DNA of 64,000 nucleotides from Sebastes aleutianus (Eukaryota > Chordata > Actinopteri > Perciformes > Sebastidae): the NCBI GenBank assembly GCA_916700875.1, contig CAKAKS010000066.1, forward strand, positions 36,666,716 to 36,730,715. Reading direction: 5' to 3'. Both the position numbers and the translations under genes were made by a program. The notes under the pieces were generated by a model. That model searched no databases. It was not told the DNA's origin and saw only the letters and a list, made by a program, of their open reading frames with translations. Below are positions 1 to 12,075 of this stretch, one piece after another; positions within the stretch are counted from its first letter, which is position 1, and each line of letters begins with the position of its first letter.

Positions 1-183
1 GGCATGCTGTTGTAGAGTCGGTGTTCCACCATTCAAAACTGGAGATTGTCTTTTAAAGCATGAGTTTAGTGAGATCTTTGCTTTTTTGGTTTTAGCTGTT
101 ACTGTGTGACACTTCCCTTACCCTGGCCCACGGTTCCACTCCTTCTAGTAGTGATGTCCCGTGGTGGTGAGTAGTAGTAGTTT

Positions 184-504
184 GGCCGGCTGTGGCTCAG
201 AGGGTAGAGCAGGTTGTCCGCCAATCGGTAGGTCGGTGGTTCGATCCCCGGCTGCTCCGGGTCACATGTCGATGTGTCCTTGAGCAAGACACTTAACCCC
301 AAATTGCTCCCGAAGGCATAGCCATCGGTGTGTGGATGAGTATTTAGATTAGATCCTGATGGGCAAAATTGGCACCTTAGCAGCCTCTGCCATCAGTGTA
401 TGAATGTATGTGTGAATGGGTGAATACTGACATGTAGTGTAGAACGCTTTGAGTGGTCGGAAGACTAGAAAAGCGCTATATAAATGCAAGTCCATTTACC
501 ATTT
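184..504 (+). mobile_element. tRNA-derived SINE
   Basis: The 5' part is tRNA-like, with a Pol III A box at 192-203 (TGGCTCAGAGGG) and a perfect B box at 238-248 (GGTTCGATCCC). The tail ends with a segment common in fish SINEs (AAAAGCGCTATATAAAT, about 470-486). The body has no ORF. Units of the 23-bp minisatellite lie on both sides (152-183 and from 505), so the SINE appears to have inserted into that array. Related, rearranged sequence in the opposite orientation lies near 41,575-41,760. The exact subfamily was not identified. Confidence 0.8.
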
Positions 505-1028
505 GGTGACACCCCGTGGTGGTGGTGAGTATTGATGCCCCATGGTGGTTGTGAGTAGTGATGCCCCGTGGTGGTGAGTAGTGAGGCCCTTTGGTGGTGA
601 GTAGTGAGGCCCTTTGGTGGTGAGTAGTGATGCCCCGTGGTGGTGAGTAGTGATGCCCCGGGGTATTGAGCAGTGATGCCCCGTGGTGGTGAGTAGTGAT
701 GCCCCGGGGTATTGAGCAGTGATGCCCCGTGGTGGTGAGCAGTGATGCCCCGTGGTGGTGAGCAGTGATGCTCCGTGGTGGTGAGTAGTGATGCCCCGGG
801 GTAGTGATGCCCCGTGGTGGTGAGTAGTGATGCCCCGTGGTGGTGGTGAGCAGTGATGCCCCGTGGTGGTGAGTAGTGATGCCCCGGGGTAGTGATGTCC
901 CGTGGTGGTGAGTAGTGATGCCCCGTGGTGGTGAGCAGTGATGCCCCGTGGTGGTGAGTAGTGATGCCCCGTGGTGGTGAGCAGTGATGCTCCGTGGTGG
1001 TGAGTAGTGATGCTCCGTGGTGGTGATG
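505..1028. repeat. 23-bp GTGATGCCCCGTGGTGGTGA-type minisatellite
   Basis: Tandem copies of a unit beginning GTGATGCCCCGTGGTGGTGA plus GTA, with variants such as GTGAGGCCCTTTGG and inserted GGGGTATTGAGCA or GGGGTAGTGATG. One more unit lies before the SINE at 152-180. Histidine-rich open frames on the minus strand are a by-product of the periodicity. Confidence 0.9.
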
Positions 1029-1034
1029 CCAAGA

Positions 1035-2696
1035 TATTACAGACAACAGGAGATTACAGACAACAGGAGATTAAAGACAACAGGAGATTACAGACAACAG
1101 GGGATTACAGACATCAAGAGATTAAAGACAACAGGAGATTACAGACAACAGGAGATTAAAGACAACAGGAGATTACAGACAACAGGAGATTACAGACAAC
1201 AGGAGGTTAAAGACAACAGGAGATTAAAGACACCAGGAGATTAAAGACAACAGGAGATTACAGACAACAGGAGATAACAAACAACAGGAGATTACAGGCA
1301 ACAGGAGATAACAGACAACAAGAGATTACAGACAACAGGAGATTACAGACAACAGGAAATCACAGACAACAGGAGATTAAAGACAACAGGAGATTAAAGA
1401 CAACAGGAGATTACAGACAACAGGAGATTAATGACAACAGGAGATTAATGACAATTGGAGATTACAGACAACAGGAGATAACAGACAACAGGAGATTACA
1501 GACAACAGGAGATAACAGACAACAGGAGATTACAGGCAACAGGAGATAACAGACAACAGGAGATTACAGGCAACAGGAGATAACAGACAACAGGAGATAA
1601 CAGACAACAAGAGATTACAGGCAACAGGAGATAACAGACAACAAGAGATTACAGACAACAGGAGATTACAGGCAACAGGAGATAACAGACAACAGGAGAT
1701 AACAGACAACAGGAGATTACAGACAACAGGAGATTACAGACAACAGGAGATTAAAGACAACAGGAGATTAATGACAATTGGAGATTACAGACAACAGGAG
1801 ATTAAAGACAACAGGAGATTACAGACAACAGGAGATTACAGACAACAGGAGATTAATGACAACTGGAGATCACAGACAACAGGAGATTACAGACAACAGG
1901 AGATTACAGACAACAGGAGATTACAGGCAACAGGAGATTAATGACAACTGGAGATCACACACAACAGGATATTACAGACAACAGGAGATTACAGACAACA
2001 GGAGATTACAGACAACAGGAGATTACAGACAACAGGAGATTACAGACAACAGGAGATTACAGACAACAGGAGATTAAAGACAACAGGAGATTACAGACAA
2101 CAGGAGATTACAGACAACAGGAGATTAAAGACAACAGGAGATTACAGACAACAGGAGATTAAAGACAACAGGAGATTACAGGCAACAGGATATTACAGAC
2201 AACAGGAGATAACAGACAACAGGAGATTAAAGACAACAGGAGATTAATGACAATTGGAGATTACAGACAGCTGGAGATTAAAGACAACAGGAGATTAAAG
2301 ACAACAGGAGATTAATGACAACAGGAGATTACAGACAACAGGAGATTAATGACAACAGGATATTACAGACAACAGGAGATAACAGACAACAGGAGATAAC
2401 AGACAACAAGAGATTAATGACAACTGGAGATTACAGGCAACAGGATATTACAGACAACAGGAGATTACAGACAACAGGAGATTAAAGACAACAGGAGATT
2501 ACAGACAACAGGAGATTAATGACAACTGGAGATCACAGACAACAGGAGATTAAAGACAACAGGAGATTACAGACAACAGGAGATTAAAGACAACAGGAGA
2601 TTACAGGCAACAGGATATTACAGACAACAGGAGATAACAGACAACAGGAGATAACAGACAAGAGATTTCAGACAACAGGAGATTACAGGCAACAGG
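1035..2696. repeat. 17-bp ATTACAGACAACAGGAG minisatellite
   Basis: About 98 tandem copies of a 17-bp unit. Variants are mainly single substitutions (attaAAgac, attaATgac, gataACagac, CAactGGag) that recur in patches, showing local amplification. It starts within a few bases of the end of the preceding minisatellite. Seventeen is not a multiple of three, so the open frames through it cycle all frames and are not credible genes. Confidence 0.95.
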
Positions 2697-4063
2697 AATT
2701 TGGAGAGATAATTTAATTTAATATCTGGTGCAGGCAGAACTGAAACTCTCACAACAAAATCAAGGATCCAACAAAGACTGAAGTGAAAACCAGGACTTCT
2801 GGTGCCTTCAAACTGGTGAGCTGGTGTTTACAACATGGGAAGTCATGTACATGATATGCTTGGTGTTCAAATGGTTAAATTGTGAAGCAACGACAATATT
2901 AACGTTACTGTCCGCATCTAGAAGCCACAGAGGTTAACAATTTAGCAAGCTAGCAAGTGGGTAACATAATGCAGTAAATGCAAAGGTATAATGACAGAGG
3001 AGGAAGATGAGGCCGTTGGGAATATCAACATTTTCCTCAGACATTTTATAAAATTACCAAGAAAATCAATATACGATTAAAGTTACAATATATTCACTTA
3101 TTATGCACCAAAAAATGAACTTCCACGGTCTGAGGAAGCTGATTTAGAGCAGGTGTGTAGATGGACAAAGGAGGAAATACACAGAAATGAACTCAGTCCG
3201 GTCTACCAACAGTCTGAGGACATCTGGACTCAGTACCAGACTGTGACAGTAAGGTCTGTAACCGCTCATCTCTCCTCTAAATCTACTGTAACCCTCAGTG
3301 TGTTTTCACCAGCAGCGTCCTGTAACTTCCTTTATCACTTTTTCCACAATGTTATATATTGACCTGCTGGTTCAGTATATGGAGAGGTTTTCTATCGGTG
3401 GTTGGTGTCAAACATATTCTGAAACAGCGTCCTGCCTGGAGCTCTCTGCTGAGTCCTAGTTTACCCAGTATTGACTCAGCCCTGATAGAGAGAGAGACAG
3501 ACAGAGAGAGACAGACAGACAGTCAGATAGAAAGCTTTCCTCTTTGCTGAGTTTGTTCCCTTCACTCGTAGTTGGAGCTCCAGTGGCATGTTTCCATTGA
3601 TGCAACCCTCCGAGCAGCTCACACCTTTACTGCTTTCACTCGTTGCAGCTAACATCTGATCCAGGTAGGTGGTCTAATAGTCTTATATATCCATCTGTCT
3701 ACTGTCCCATCCTGGTTTTAGTTTTCCTCTCTCTCAGTCTCGTCTCAACCGTTTCATGTTGTCAGCCCGTTGGGTCAGAGATGTTTTCCTTCCTCAGCTC
3801 CAGGTGACACAGTCAGTGCTGTGTAGGAGAAACACTACTAGACATGTTGGTGCTCTGGACAATCTCTCGGTCCTCATCCACTGATGTACTGATGTCTGAC
3901 AGCCAGTCCTGATGTCTTATCTTAACACCTCACCGTGTGTCAGATCGGTCTAATACTCCCAGTTTGGAGCTGTGATGGTTTCATGTTGTCAGGGTAGGAG
4001 GGTCTAGTTCCCCTGCTTGTGCTCATTCTCATGTAAAATGTATTTTTTATTAGGTATGTACCG
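2697..4063. other. Non-repetitive intergenic stretch with one exon-like ORF fragment
   Basis: Mostly featureless sequence. One open stretch, 3,081-3,248 (+), encodes 56 residues rich in charged and aromatic residues (including QVCRWTKEEIHRNELSPVY) and stops exactly at a consensus-like donor (ACA|GTAAGG, GT at 3,249). No upstream acceptor or partner exon was found and the family is not recognised, so it may be chance or a decayed fragment. A purine-rich GAGA/CAGA simple repeat lies at about 3,488-3,530. Confidence 0.4.
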
Positions 4064-4459
4064 TATGTATTACCCAGCATTTATAACAGTCTCATCAGTG
4101 GCTCCATGTATTACCCAGCATTTATAACAGTCTCATATGTGACTCCATGTATTACCCAGCAGTTATAACAGTCTCATATGTGACTCCATGTATTACCCAG
4201 CATTTATAACAGTCTCATATGTGACTCCATGTATTACCCAGCAGTTATAACAGTCTCATATGTGGCTCCATGTATTACCCAGCAGTTATTACAGGCTCAT
4301 ATGTGACTCCATGTATTACCCAGCATTTATAACAGTCTCATATGTGACTCCATGTATTACCCAGCAGTTATAACAGTCTCATATGTGACTCCATGTATTA
4401 CCCAGCAGTTAAAACAGTTTAGAATGTCACTCCTTGTATTACCCAGCAGTTATAATAGT
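4064..4459. repeat. 41-bp minisatellite, left part
   Basis: Tandem units of about 41 bp starting TCCATGTATTACCCAGCAGT and ending in a CAGTCTCATATGTGAC-type segment. The array resumes at 5,937 after an inserted 1.48-kb element. The join is recognisable because an uninterrupted unit near 6,050 reads TTATAATAGTTTAGAATGTC across the insertion point. Confidence 0.92.
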
Positions 4460-5936
4460 TCCAGTGTGCCTAGAAGCACAAGGCAAAGCCTTGTGCAAAG
4501 CACACTGGTCTATTATTCGACGGGCTTATTTTCTTCTTCTTCTTCTGCCTAAACTTTGGCGCTACTAGTCCTGCAGCGTTGCCAGCACATGTACAAAAAG
4601 TACATCAAAACGTGCGGAATGATCGGGAATCGTGTGCTATGACCTGACTAAGAGATTCGCGCAGCGGTTTCCGAGAAAATCGCGCAAAAGCGCGTTTTTT
4701 TTGCTCCATTGGAATGCATTGAAAATCGACGTGAAGAGTGCTCAAAAGCACTCCTCTTTGGGGCCATACAGAGTCGCCATATTTTAACATAGAAACGTGA
4801 TTAAAAGTTTAAATGGGTCACGAGACTTGTGACTTTATTTGGCCAAATGGGAATTTTTTGATAGCTGGCACGGTTTTCACGAAATCGCAGTTTACATTTT
4901 GTGAAATTTTCAGACCGTTTCAGATTTTATAATGGGTGTGTATTGCGTGGGTCGTTAAGGGCTAGAGCACGTGATGTCAGAGCTAGAGTGGAGCACAATT
5001 TTAAAATCTTTTGGAAATTATCCGAACAAATTGCTCCTTAGCCCACAACGTCCACTCCTCATACACAATTAATACATCAAAACGTAGGTATTTTTGTGCC
5101 GGTCGCAGCCATGTAGTTATGGAATCAGTCGGACTTACATATTTGGCGACACATGCCTGAACGTGAGAGCAACTGCAGGCTTCGCTCCCATAGGGCCCCA
5201 TATTAAATTTCACAGAATTTTTTGGATCAGAGAAAAAAGTTAGTACTTTTCGAAACTGCCGCCGAGGTCACATTTTTGAAACTACAGACCCAAATGTCGC
5301 ACCATTTGTTCATCAGAGACTCCTAACTGGTCTCATGAACAATCTAAGCGATAGGAGTCACGGTTTCTGTCGTAGAAGCACTTTTATGACATGTACGTCT
5401 CTGGTTAACTCCTATTATAAACTGCCCCACTGCAGCAGTGGCCAATCACCACGGCAACTTTCGATTGCTGCTAGACAGCTGATTCACATTAGCCAATCAG
5501 TGCAGGCTGACTAACACACACACACACACACACTATTTATTGTATCACGTCTTTTCAGTGAGCCAGCATGCTCTAAACCAGGGCTTCAATGGATCAGGGC
5601 CGTAATTAATGTGATCAATTACACCTGTGATTAAAAGCCCCCAACTCTCATTGTATGATAACAGGAAACTAGGTATTCACCTACTTTTCAAAATAAAGTC
5701 CCTCAACTCTTACTGTATGTTAACAGGAAACTAAACACTCCTCACGGCTCCCCAATCACCATGGCAACCACTGACAGGCACACACGCAGCGAAAGGGCCT
5801 ACAGTGATGACGTCACTATGGACCTCAGACAGTCTGAATCTGCCCCCCCCCCCCTCCACACACACACCACCCCTAGCCCCCACCCATCCCCCCAGCACCA
5901 GGCACACTGGTCAAAATTTCTTGCGAAATTTTCTAG
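4460..5936 (+). mobile_element. Non-autonomous Helitron2/Helentron-like element
   Basis: The left end CCAGTGTGCCT (4,461-4,471) is the exact reverse complement of AGGCACACTGG at 5,900-5,910. That match lies about 26 bp inside the right end, giving an asymmetric terminal inverted repeat. The right end then forms a hairpin (AAAATTTC, loop TTGC, GAAATTTT) followed by CTAG. The left end also folds on itself: CCAGTGTGC pairs with GCACACTGG at 4,499-4,507 and GCACAAGGC pairs with GCCTTGTGC. It sits at a T-T junction in the 41-bp minisatellite with no obvious target duplication. This architecture is known for Helitron2/Helentron elements. No Rep/helicase coding sequence is present, so it would be non-autonomous. 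A CA microsatellite (5,514-5,532) and a C-rich tract (5,845-5,890) lie inside. Confidence 0.72.
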
Positions 5937-6687
5937 TTTAGAATGTCACTCCATTTATTACCCAGCAGTTATAACAGTCTCATATGTGACTCCATGTATT
6001 ACCCAGCAGTTATAACAGTTTAGAATGTCAGTCCTTGTATTACCCAGAAGTTATAATAGTTTAGAATGTCACTTATAACAGTCTCATATGTGGCTCCATG
6101 TATTACCCAGCAGTTATAACAGTTTAGAATGTCACTCCATTTATTACCCAGCAGTTATAACAGTCTCATATGTGAGTCCATGAATTACCCAGCATTTATA
6201 ACAGTCTCATATTATAACAGTCTCATATGTGAGTCCATGAATTACCCAGCATTTATAACAGTCTCATATGTGGCTCCATGTATTACCCAGCAGTTATAAC
6301 AGTCTCATATGTGAGTCCATGAATTACCCAGCATTTATAACAGTCTCATATGTGACTCCATGTATTACCCAGCAGTTATTACAGGCTCATATGTAGCTCC
6401 ATGTATTACCCAGCAGTTATTACAGGCTCATATGTGACTCCATGTATTACCCAGCAGTTATAACAGTCTCATATGTGACTCCATGTATTACCCAGCAGTT
6501 ATAACAGTCTCTTATGTAGCTCCATGTATTACCCAGCAGTTATAACAGTCTCTTATGTAGCTCCATGTATTACCCAGCAGTTATAACAGTCTCATATGTG
6601 TGTCCATGTATTACCGAGCAGTTATAACAGTCTCATATGTGACTCCATGTATTACCCAGCAGTTATAACAGTCTCATATGTGACTCC
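5937..6687. repeat. 41-bp minisatellite, right part
   Basis: Continuation of the array from 4,064-4,459 with the same TCCATGTATTACCCAGCAGT units. Some units carry a TTTAGAATGTCACTCC variant segment, and there are local partial duplications near 6,200. Confidence 0.92.
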
Positions 6688-6836
6688 GGCCTCCGTTGGT
6701 AGAGATAAAGTTCATTAAACAGGCTTTTAAAATGTTTCTGAGGAGTTGATGGAGCGTAACTACAGTAATGTCTTTAAAGTCACTGAAGCAATAATGAGCT
6801 CCACTTCTCCTAATAACCATAATCTCTCTCACACTT

Positions 6837-6841
<5 letters not shown>

Positions 6842-6881
<40 letters not shown>

Positions 6882-6898
6882 CACATATTAGAAATAGC

Positions 6899-6929
<31 letters not shown>
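6842..6929. repeat. (CA)n and (TG)n microsatellites facing each other
   Basis: A CA run at 6,842-6,877 is followed after about 23 bp by a TG run at 6,900-6,929. The two are mutually complementary, so a hairpin or cruciform is possible. Confidence 0.95.
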
Positions 6930-7616
6930 CTATATAGAGTACTGTATTACCTATACAGTACTATGTGTGATTTTGTTGGAGGAGTTCATATGTTAATTCT
7001 TGTTTATTGTGCATGAATGTTGTGATTTGCAGAAATCTGTAAATGATGAATGTTTAGAATTGAATCACATTGTCTTTATTTTCTTAAAAGTAGTCAAATA
7101 GTTGTCATGTAGTGAAATAATATCAGTGTCATAGTTCCACTTTTCCTTGATTTTCTTCAAACAAGGCTGAAATGTTTTCTAGTATAGTTTATAGTATACC
7201 AGACCACTTCAGGTTGATTTGAATGTCATACGAGGTCAGTAGTGTCTCCACGTTGGCAGATGTTTTCAGATGTTTCCAAATGTTTTCAGACAGAATGAGC
7301 TGTTTGTTTTCACGGGATGATTATATTCACATTTTTGCCAGTTGGTGTTCACCGGACTTTGTGTTGATCTGCACACCGACTGGCAGAGCACATGAGCACA
7401 TTATCCCATGTGCACATGTGCATGTTTGTATGTGTGTGAGTGTGTGGTGTGGTGGGGTTTGGAGGCAGGGCGAGCCCATCGATCAGGCCGTGGGGGGGGA
7501 GGGGACATGCCTGCAGCTCCAGCTGCCTACTGGGCGTGAAGGACACTGATGTGACAGAACTAATTACAGAGGAGGAGAGACACAACTAAAAACATCCACA
7601 GCAGCAGCTAAGCAGG
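6930..7616. other. Intergenic, no supported feature
   Basis: No conserved protein or RNA signal was seen. Open frames of up to 108 codons on both strands around 7,220-7,590 have no recognisable domains. Confidence 0.6.
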
Positions 7617-10600
7617 GCTCCACCCGTCCTCCACCTCCACCCATCCTCCATCTCCACCCATTCTATACCTCCACCAATCCTCCACCTCAACCATCCTCCA
7701 TCTCAACCATCCTCCATCTCCACCAATCCTCCATCTCAACCATCTTCCACCTTCACCCATCCTCCACCTCAAACCATCCTCCACCTCAACCTATCCTCCA
7801 CCTCAACCATCTTCCACCTCCACCCATCCTCCATCTCAACCATCCTCCATCCTTCACCTCAACCATCCTCCACCTCAAACCATCCTCCACCCAACCTCCA
7901 TCTCAACCATCCTCCATCTCAACCATCCTCCAACTCAACTCATCCTCCACCTCAACCCATCCTCCATCTCAACCATCCTCCATCTCAACCATCCTCCACC
8001 TCAAACCATTCTCCATCTCAACCCATCCTCCACCTCAACCATTCTCCACCTCAACCCATTCTCCACCTCAACTCATCCTCCACCTCAACCCATTCTCCAC
8101 CTCAACCATCCTCCACCTCAACCCATTCTCCACCTCAACCATCCTCCAGCTCAACCATCCTTCACCTCAACCATCCTCCATCCTTCACCTCAACCATTCT
8201 CCACCTTAAACCATCCTCCATCTCAATCTATCCTCCACCTCAACCTATCCTCCACCTCAACCATTCTCCATCCTCAACCTCAACCTATCCTCCACCTCAA
8301 CCTATCCTCCCCCTCAACCACCCGCCACCTCAACCATCCTCGACCTAAAACCATCCTCCATCTCAACCTATCCTCTACCTCAACCATCCTCCATCTCAAC
8401 CATCCTCCATCCTTCACCTCGACCATCCTTCACCTCAAACCATGCTCCATCTCAACCATCCTCAACCCATCCTCCACCTCACCATCCTCCAGCTCAACCA
8501 TCCTCCACCTCAACCATTCTCCACCTCAACCATCCTCCACCTCAACCATCCTCCACCTCAACCCATCATCCACTTCAACCATCCTCCACCTCAACCATCC
8601 TCCACTTCAACTCATCCTCCACCTCAACCCATCATCTACCTCAGCCATCCTCCACCTCAACCATCCTCCACCTCACCATCCTCCACCTCAACCCATCCTC
8701 CATCTCAACCATTCTCCACCTTAACCATCCTCCACCTCAACCATCCGCCACCTTAACCAATCCTCCACCTCAACCATCCTCCACCTCACCATCCTCCACC
8801 TCAACCCATCCTCCATCTCAACCATTCTCCACCTTAACCATCCTCCACCTCACCATCCTCCATCTCAACCATCCTCCATCTCAACCATCCTCCACCCATC
8901 CTCCATCTCAACCATCCTCCATCTCAACCATCCTCCACCCATCCTCCATCTCAACCATCCTCCACCCATCCTCCACCTCAACCATCCTCCATCTAAACCA
9001 TCCTCCACCCATCCTTCATCTCAACCATCCTCCATCCTTCACCTCGACCATCCCCCACCTCAAACCATCTTCCAACTCACCATCCTCCACCTCAAACCAT
9101 CCTCCACCTCAACCCATCCTCCATCTCACCATCCTCCACCTCAACCATCCTCCATCTCAACCATCCTCCATCCTTCACCTCGACCATCCTTCACCTCAAA
9201 CCATGCTCCATCTCAACCATCCTCAACCCATCCTCCACCTCACCATCCTCCACCTCAACCCATCCTCCACCTCACCATCCTCCACCTCACCATCCTCCAC
9301 CTCAACCCATCCTCCATCTCAACCATCCTCCATCTCAACCATCCTCCACCCATCCTCCATCTCAACCATCCTCCATCTCAACCATCCTCCACCCATCCTC
9401 CATCTCAACCATCCTCCAGCCATCCTCCACCTCAACCATCCTCCATCTAAACCATCCTCCACCCATCCTTCATCTCAACCATCTTCCATCCTTCACCTCG
9501 ACCATCCCCCACCTCAACCCATCCTCCATCTCACTATCCTCCACCTCAACCATCCTCCATCTCAACCATCCTCCATCCTTCACCTCGACCATCCTTCACC
9601 TCAAACCATGCTCCATCTCAACCATCCTCAACCCATCCTCCACCTCACCATCCTCCACCTCAACCCATCCTCCACCTCAACCCATCCTCCACCTCACCAT
9701 CCTCCACCTCACCATCCTCCACCTCAACCCATCCTCCATCTCAACCATCCTCCATCTCAACCATCCTCCACCCATCCTCCATCTCAACCATCCTCCATCT
9801 CAACCATCCTCCACCCATCCTCCATCTCAACCATCCTCCACCCATCCTCCACCTCAACCATCCTCCATCTAAACCATCCTCCACCCATCCTTCATCTCAA
9901 CCATCCTCCATCCTTCACCTCGACCATCCCCCACCTCAACCCATCCTCCATCTCACCATCCTCCACCTCAACCATCCTCCATCTCAACCATCCTCCATCC
10001 TTCACCTCAAACCATGCTCCATCTCAACCATCCTCAACCCATCCTCCACCTCAACCCATCCCCCACCTCAAACCATCTTCCAACTCACCATCCTCCACCT
10101 CAACCCATCCTCCATCTCACCATCCTCCACCTCAACCATCCTCCATCTCAACCATCCTCCATCCTTCACCTCGACCATCCTTCACCTCAAACCATGCTCC
10201 ATCTCAACCATCCTCAACCCATCCTCCACCTCAACCCATCCTCCACCTCAACCCATCCTCCATCTCACCATCCTCCACTTCAACCCATTCTCTACCTCAA
10301 CCATCCTCCAACCCAACTCATCCTCCACCTCAACCCATCCTCCATCTCAACCATCCTCCATCTCAACCATCCTCCACCTCACACCATTCTCCATCTCAAC
10401 CCATCCTCCACCTCAACCATCCTCCACCTCAACCCATTCTCCACCTCAACTCATCCTCCACCTCAACCCATCCTCCATCTCAACCATCCTCCACCTCAAC
10501 CCATTCTCCACCTCAACCATCCTCCACCTCAACACATTCTCCACCTCAACCATCCTCCAGCTCAACCATCCTTCACCTCAACCATCCTCCATCCTTCACC

Positions 10601-11359
10601 TCAACCATTCTCCACCTCAAACCATCCTCCATCTCAATCTATCCTCCACCTCAACCTATCCTCCACCTCAACCATTCTCCATCCTCAACCTCAACCTATC
10701 CTCCACCTCAACCTATCCTCCACCTCAACCACCCTCCACCTCAACCATCCTCGACCTAAAACCATCCTCCATCTCAACCTATCCTCTACCTCAACCATCC
10801 TCCATCTTAACCATCCTCCATCCTTCACCTCGACCATCCTTCACCTCAAACCATGCTCCATCTCAACCATCCTCAACCCATCCTCCACCTCAACCCATCC
10901 TCCACCTCACCATCCTCCACCTCAACCATCCTCCACCTCAACCATCCTCCACCTCAACTCATCCTCCACCTCAACCCATCATCCACCTCAGACATCCTCC
11001 ACCTCAACCATCCTCCACCTCAACCCATCCTCCACCTCAACCATCCTCCACCTTAACCCATCCTCCACCTCAACCATCCTCCACCTCACCATCCTCCACC
11101 TCAACCCATCCTCCATCTCAACCATTTTCCACCTTAACCATCCTCCACCTCAACCATCCTCCACCTTAATCCATCCTCCACCTCAACCATCCTCCACCTC
11201 ACCATCCTCCACCTCAACCCATCCTCCATCTCAACCATTCTCCACCTTAACCATCCTCCACCTCACCATCCTCCACCTCAACCCATCCTCCATCTCAACC
11301 ATTCTCCACCTTAACCATCCTCCACCTCAACCATCCTCCACCTCAACTCATCCTCCACC
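7617..11359. repeat. 3.7-kb pyrimidine-rich minisatellite
   Basis: About 240 copies of a 15-16-bp unit (CATCCTCCACCTCAAC with CCATCTC, AAACC, TTCACC variants). The + strand is almost free of G. Longer motifs recur and mark higher-order duplication: a segment containing ACCATGCTCCATCTCAACC occurs near 8,439, 9,204, 9,607, 10,014, 10,195 and 10,853. Open frames of 518 and 463 codons (9,203-10,759 and 10,014-11,405) are Pro/His/Ser/Leu repeats that arise because the unit lacks stop codons. There is no splice, initiation or domain support for expression. Confidence 0.95.
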
Positions 11360-12075
11360 AGCCATGTTACACCTTCCAGCAACAGTCCAACACGGTCCAA
11401 CATGATCATCCACAGAGAGTCAAGTTAAAAGAAAAGGATGTAAAGAAATGCTTGGAAATGACAGAATCCTAAATACTGAAACTGTATCTCAATAATTTAC
11501 TACAAATGAATTTCCGTGTGATTTCAAAACAGAAGAAACAGCAGTAACAAATATACAGTTACTTTTATTTCCCTCCAGCAGTGGACAGTTATCATATGAT
11601 GATGATGATGCACAGGGTAGATGTCATGGCCAAAGGCTCCACTGTGTGCACATAGCCTCCTATTGTGGATATCAGGAGTATTTTAGAAACAGATTCCCTT
11701 TCAAGAGGTAGAAAACCCATTTGGCACACTTTGGGTATCCAAGTGGCCAAATGGAGAGTCCACCTGGTCCTATCCTGACTAAAACTTTTGTAGAATCTAT
11801 GTGCTTTGTCTTATTTATATCTGCTTTGGCACAGTTGTAGTCGAGGAGTTGCTGAATGGATTCAGTGGCATCTCTGTGCATGGCATCATTGCTATAATGG
11901 TGTTATCCACTGTCTAATCTAGAAAACATTTTAGGAGAGGATACAAATGTAAATGTTTCCTTTGGTTCATCACAGTTTACTCAGACACAGTAACAGTCAC
12001 AGTGTTACTGACACTGGGATGAATTCTCAGAGGTCTTACCTATCCATACAGACCAAGACCATGCATAAAGAACTG
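11360..12075. other. Intergenic, no supported feature
   Basis: AT-rich unique-looking sequence between the pyrimidine array and the first MITE. No conserved gene signal was seen. Confidence 0.6.

Noticed and set aside
192..260. Functional tRNA gene
   Set aside because: A and B boxes are present, but the sequence continues into a SINE body and lacks a clean acceptor stem.
465..2162. Histidine-rich and Gln/Thr/Arg-rich small ORFs
   Set aside because: By-products of 23-bp and 17-bp tandem repeats; different frames repeat the same pattern.
9203..11405. Long open frames of 518 and 463 codons rich in Pro, His, Ser and Leu
   Set aside because: They are translations of a stop-free tandem repeat, overlap in different frames, and have no domain, splice or initiation support.
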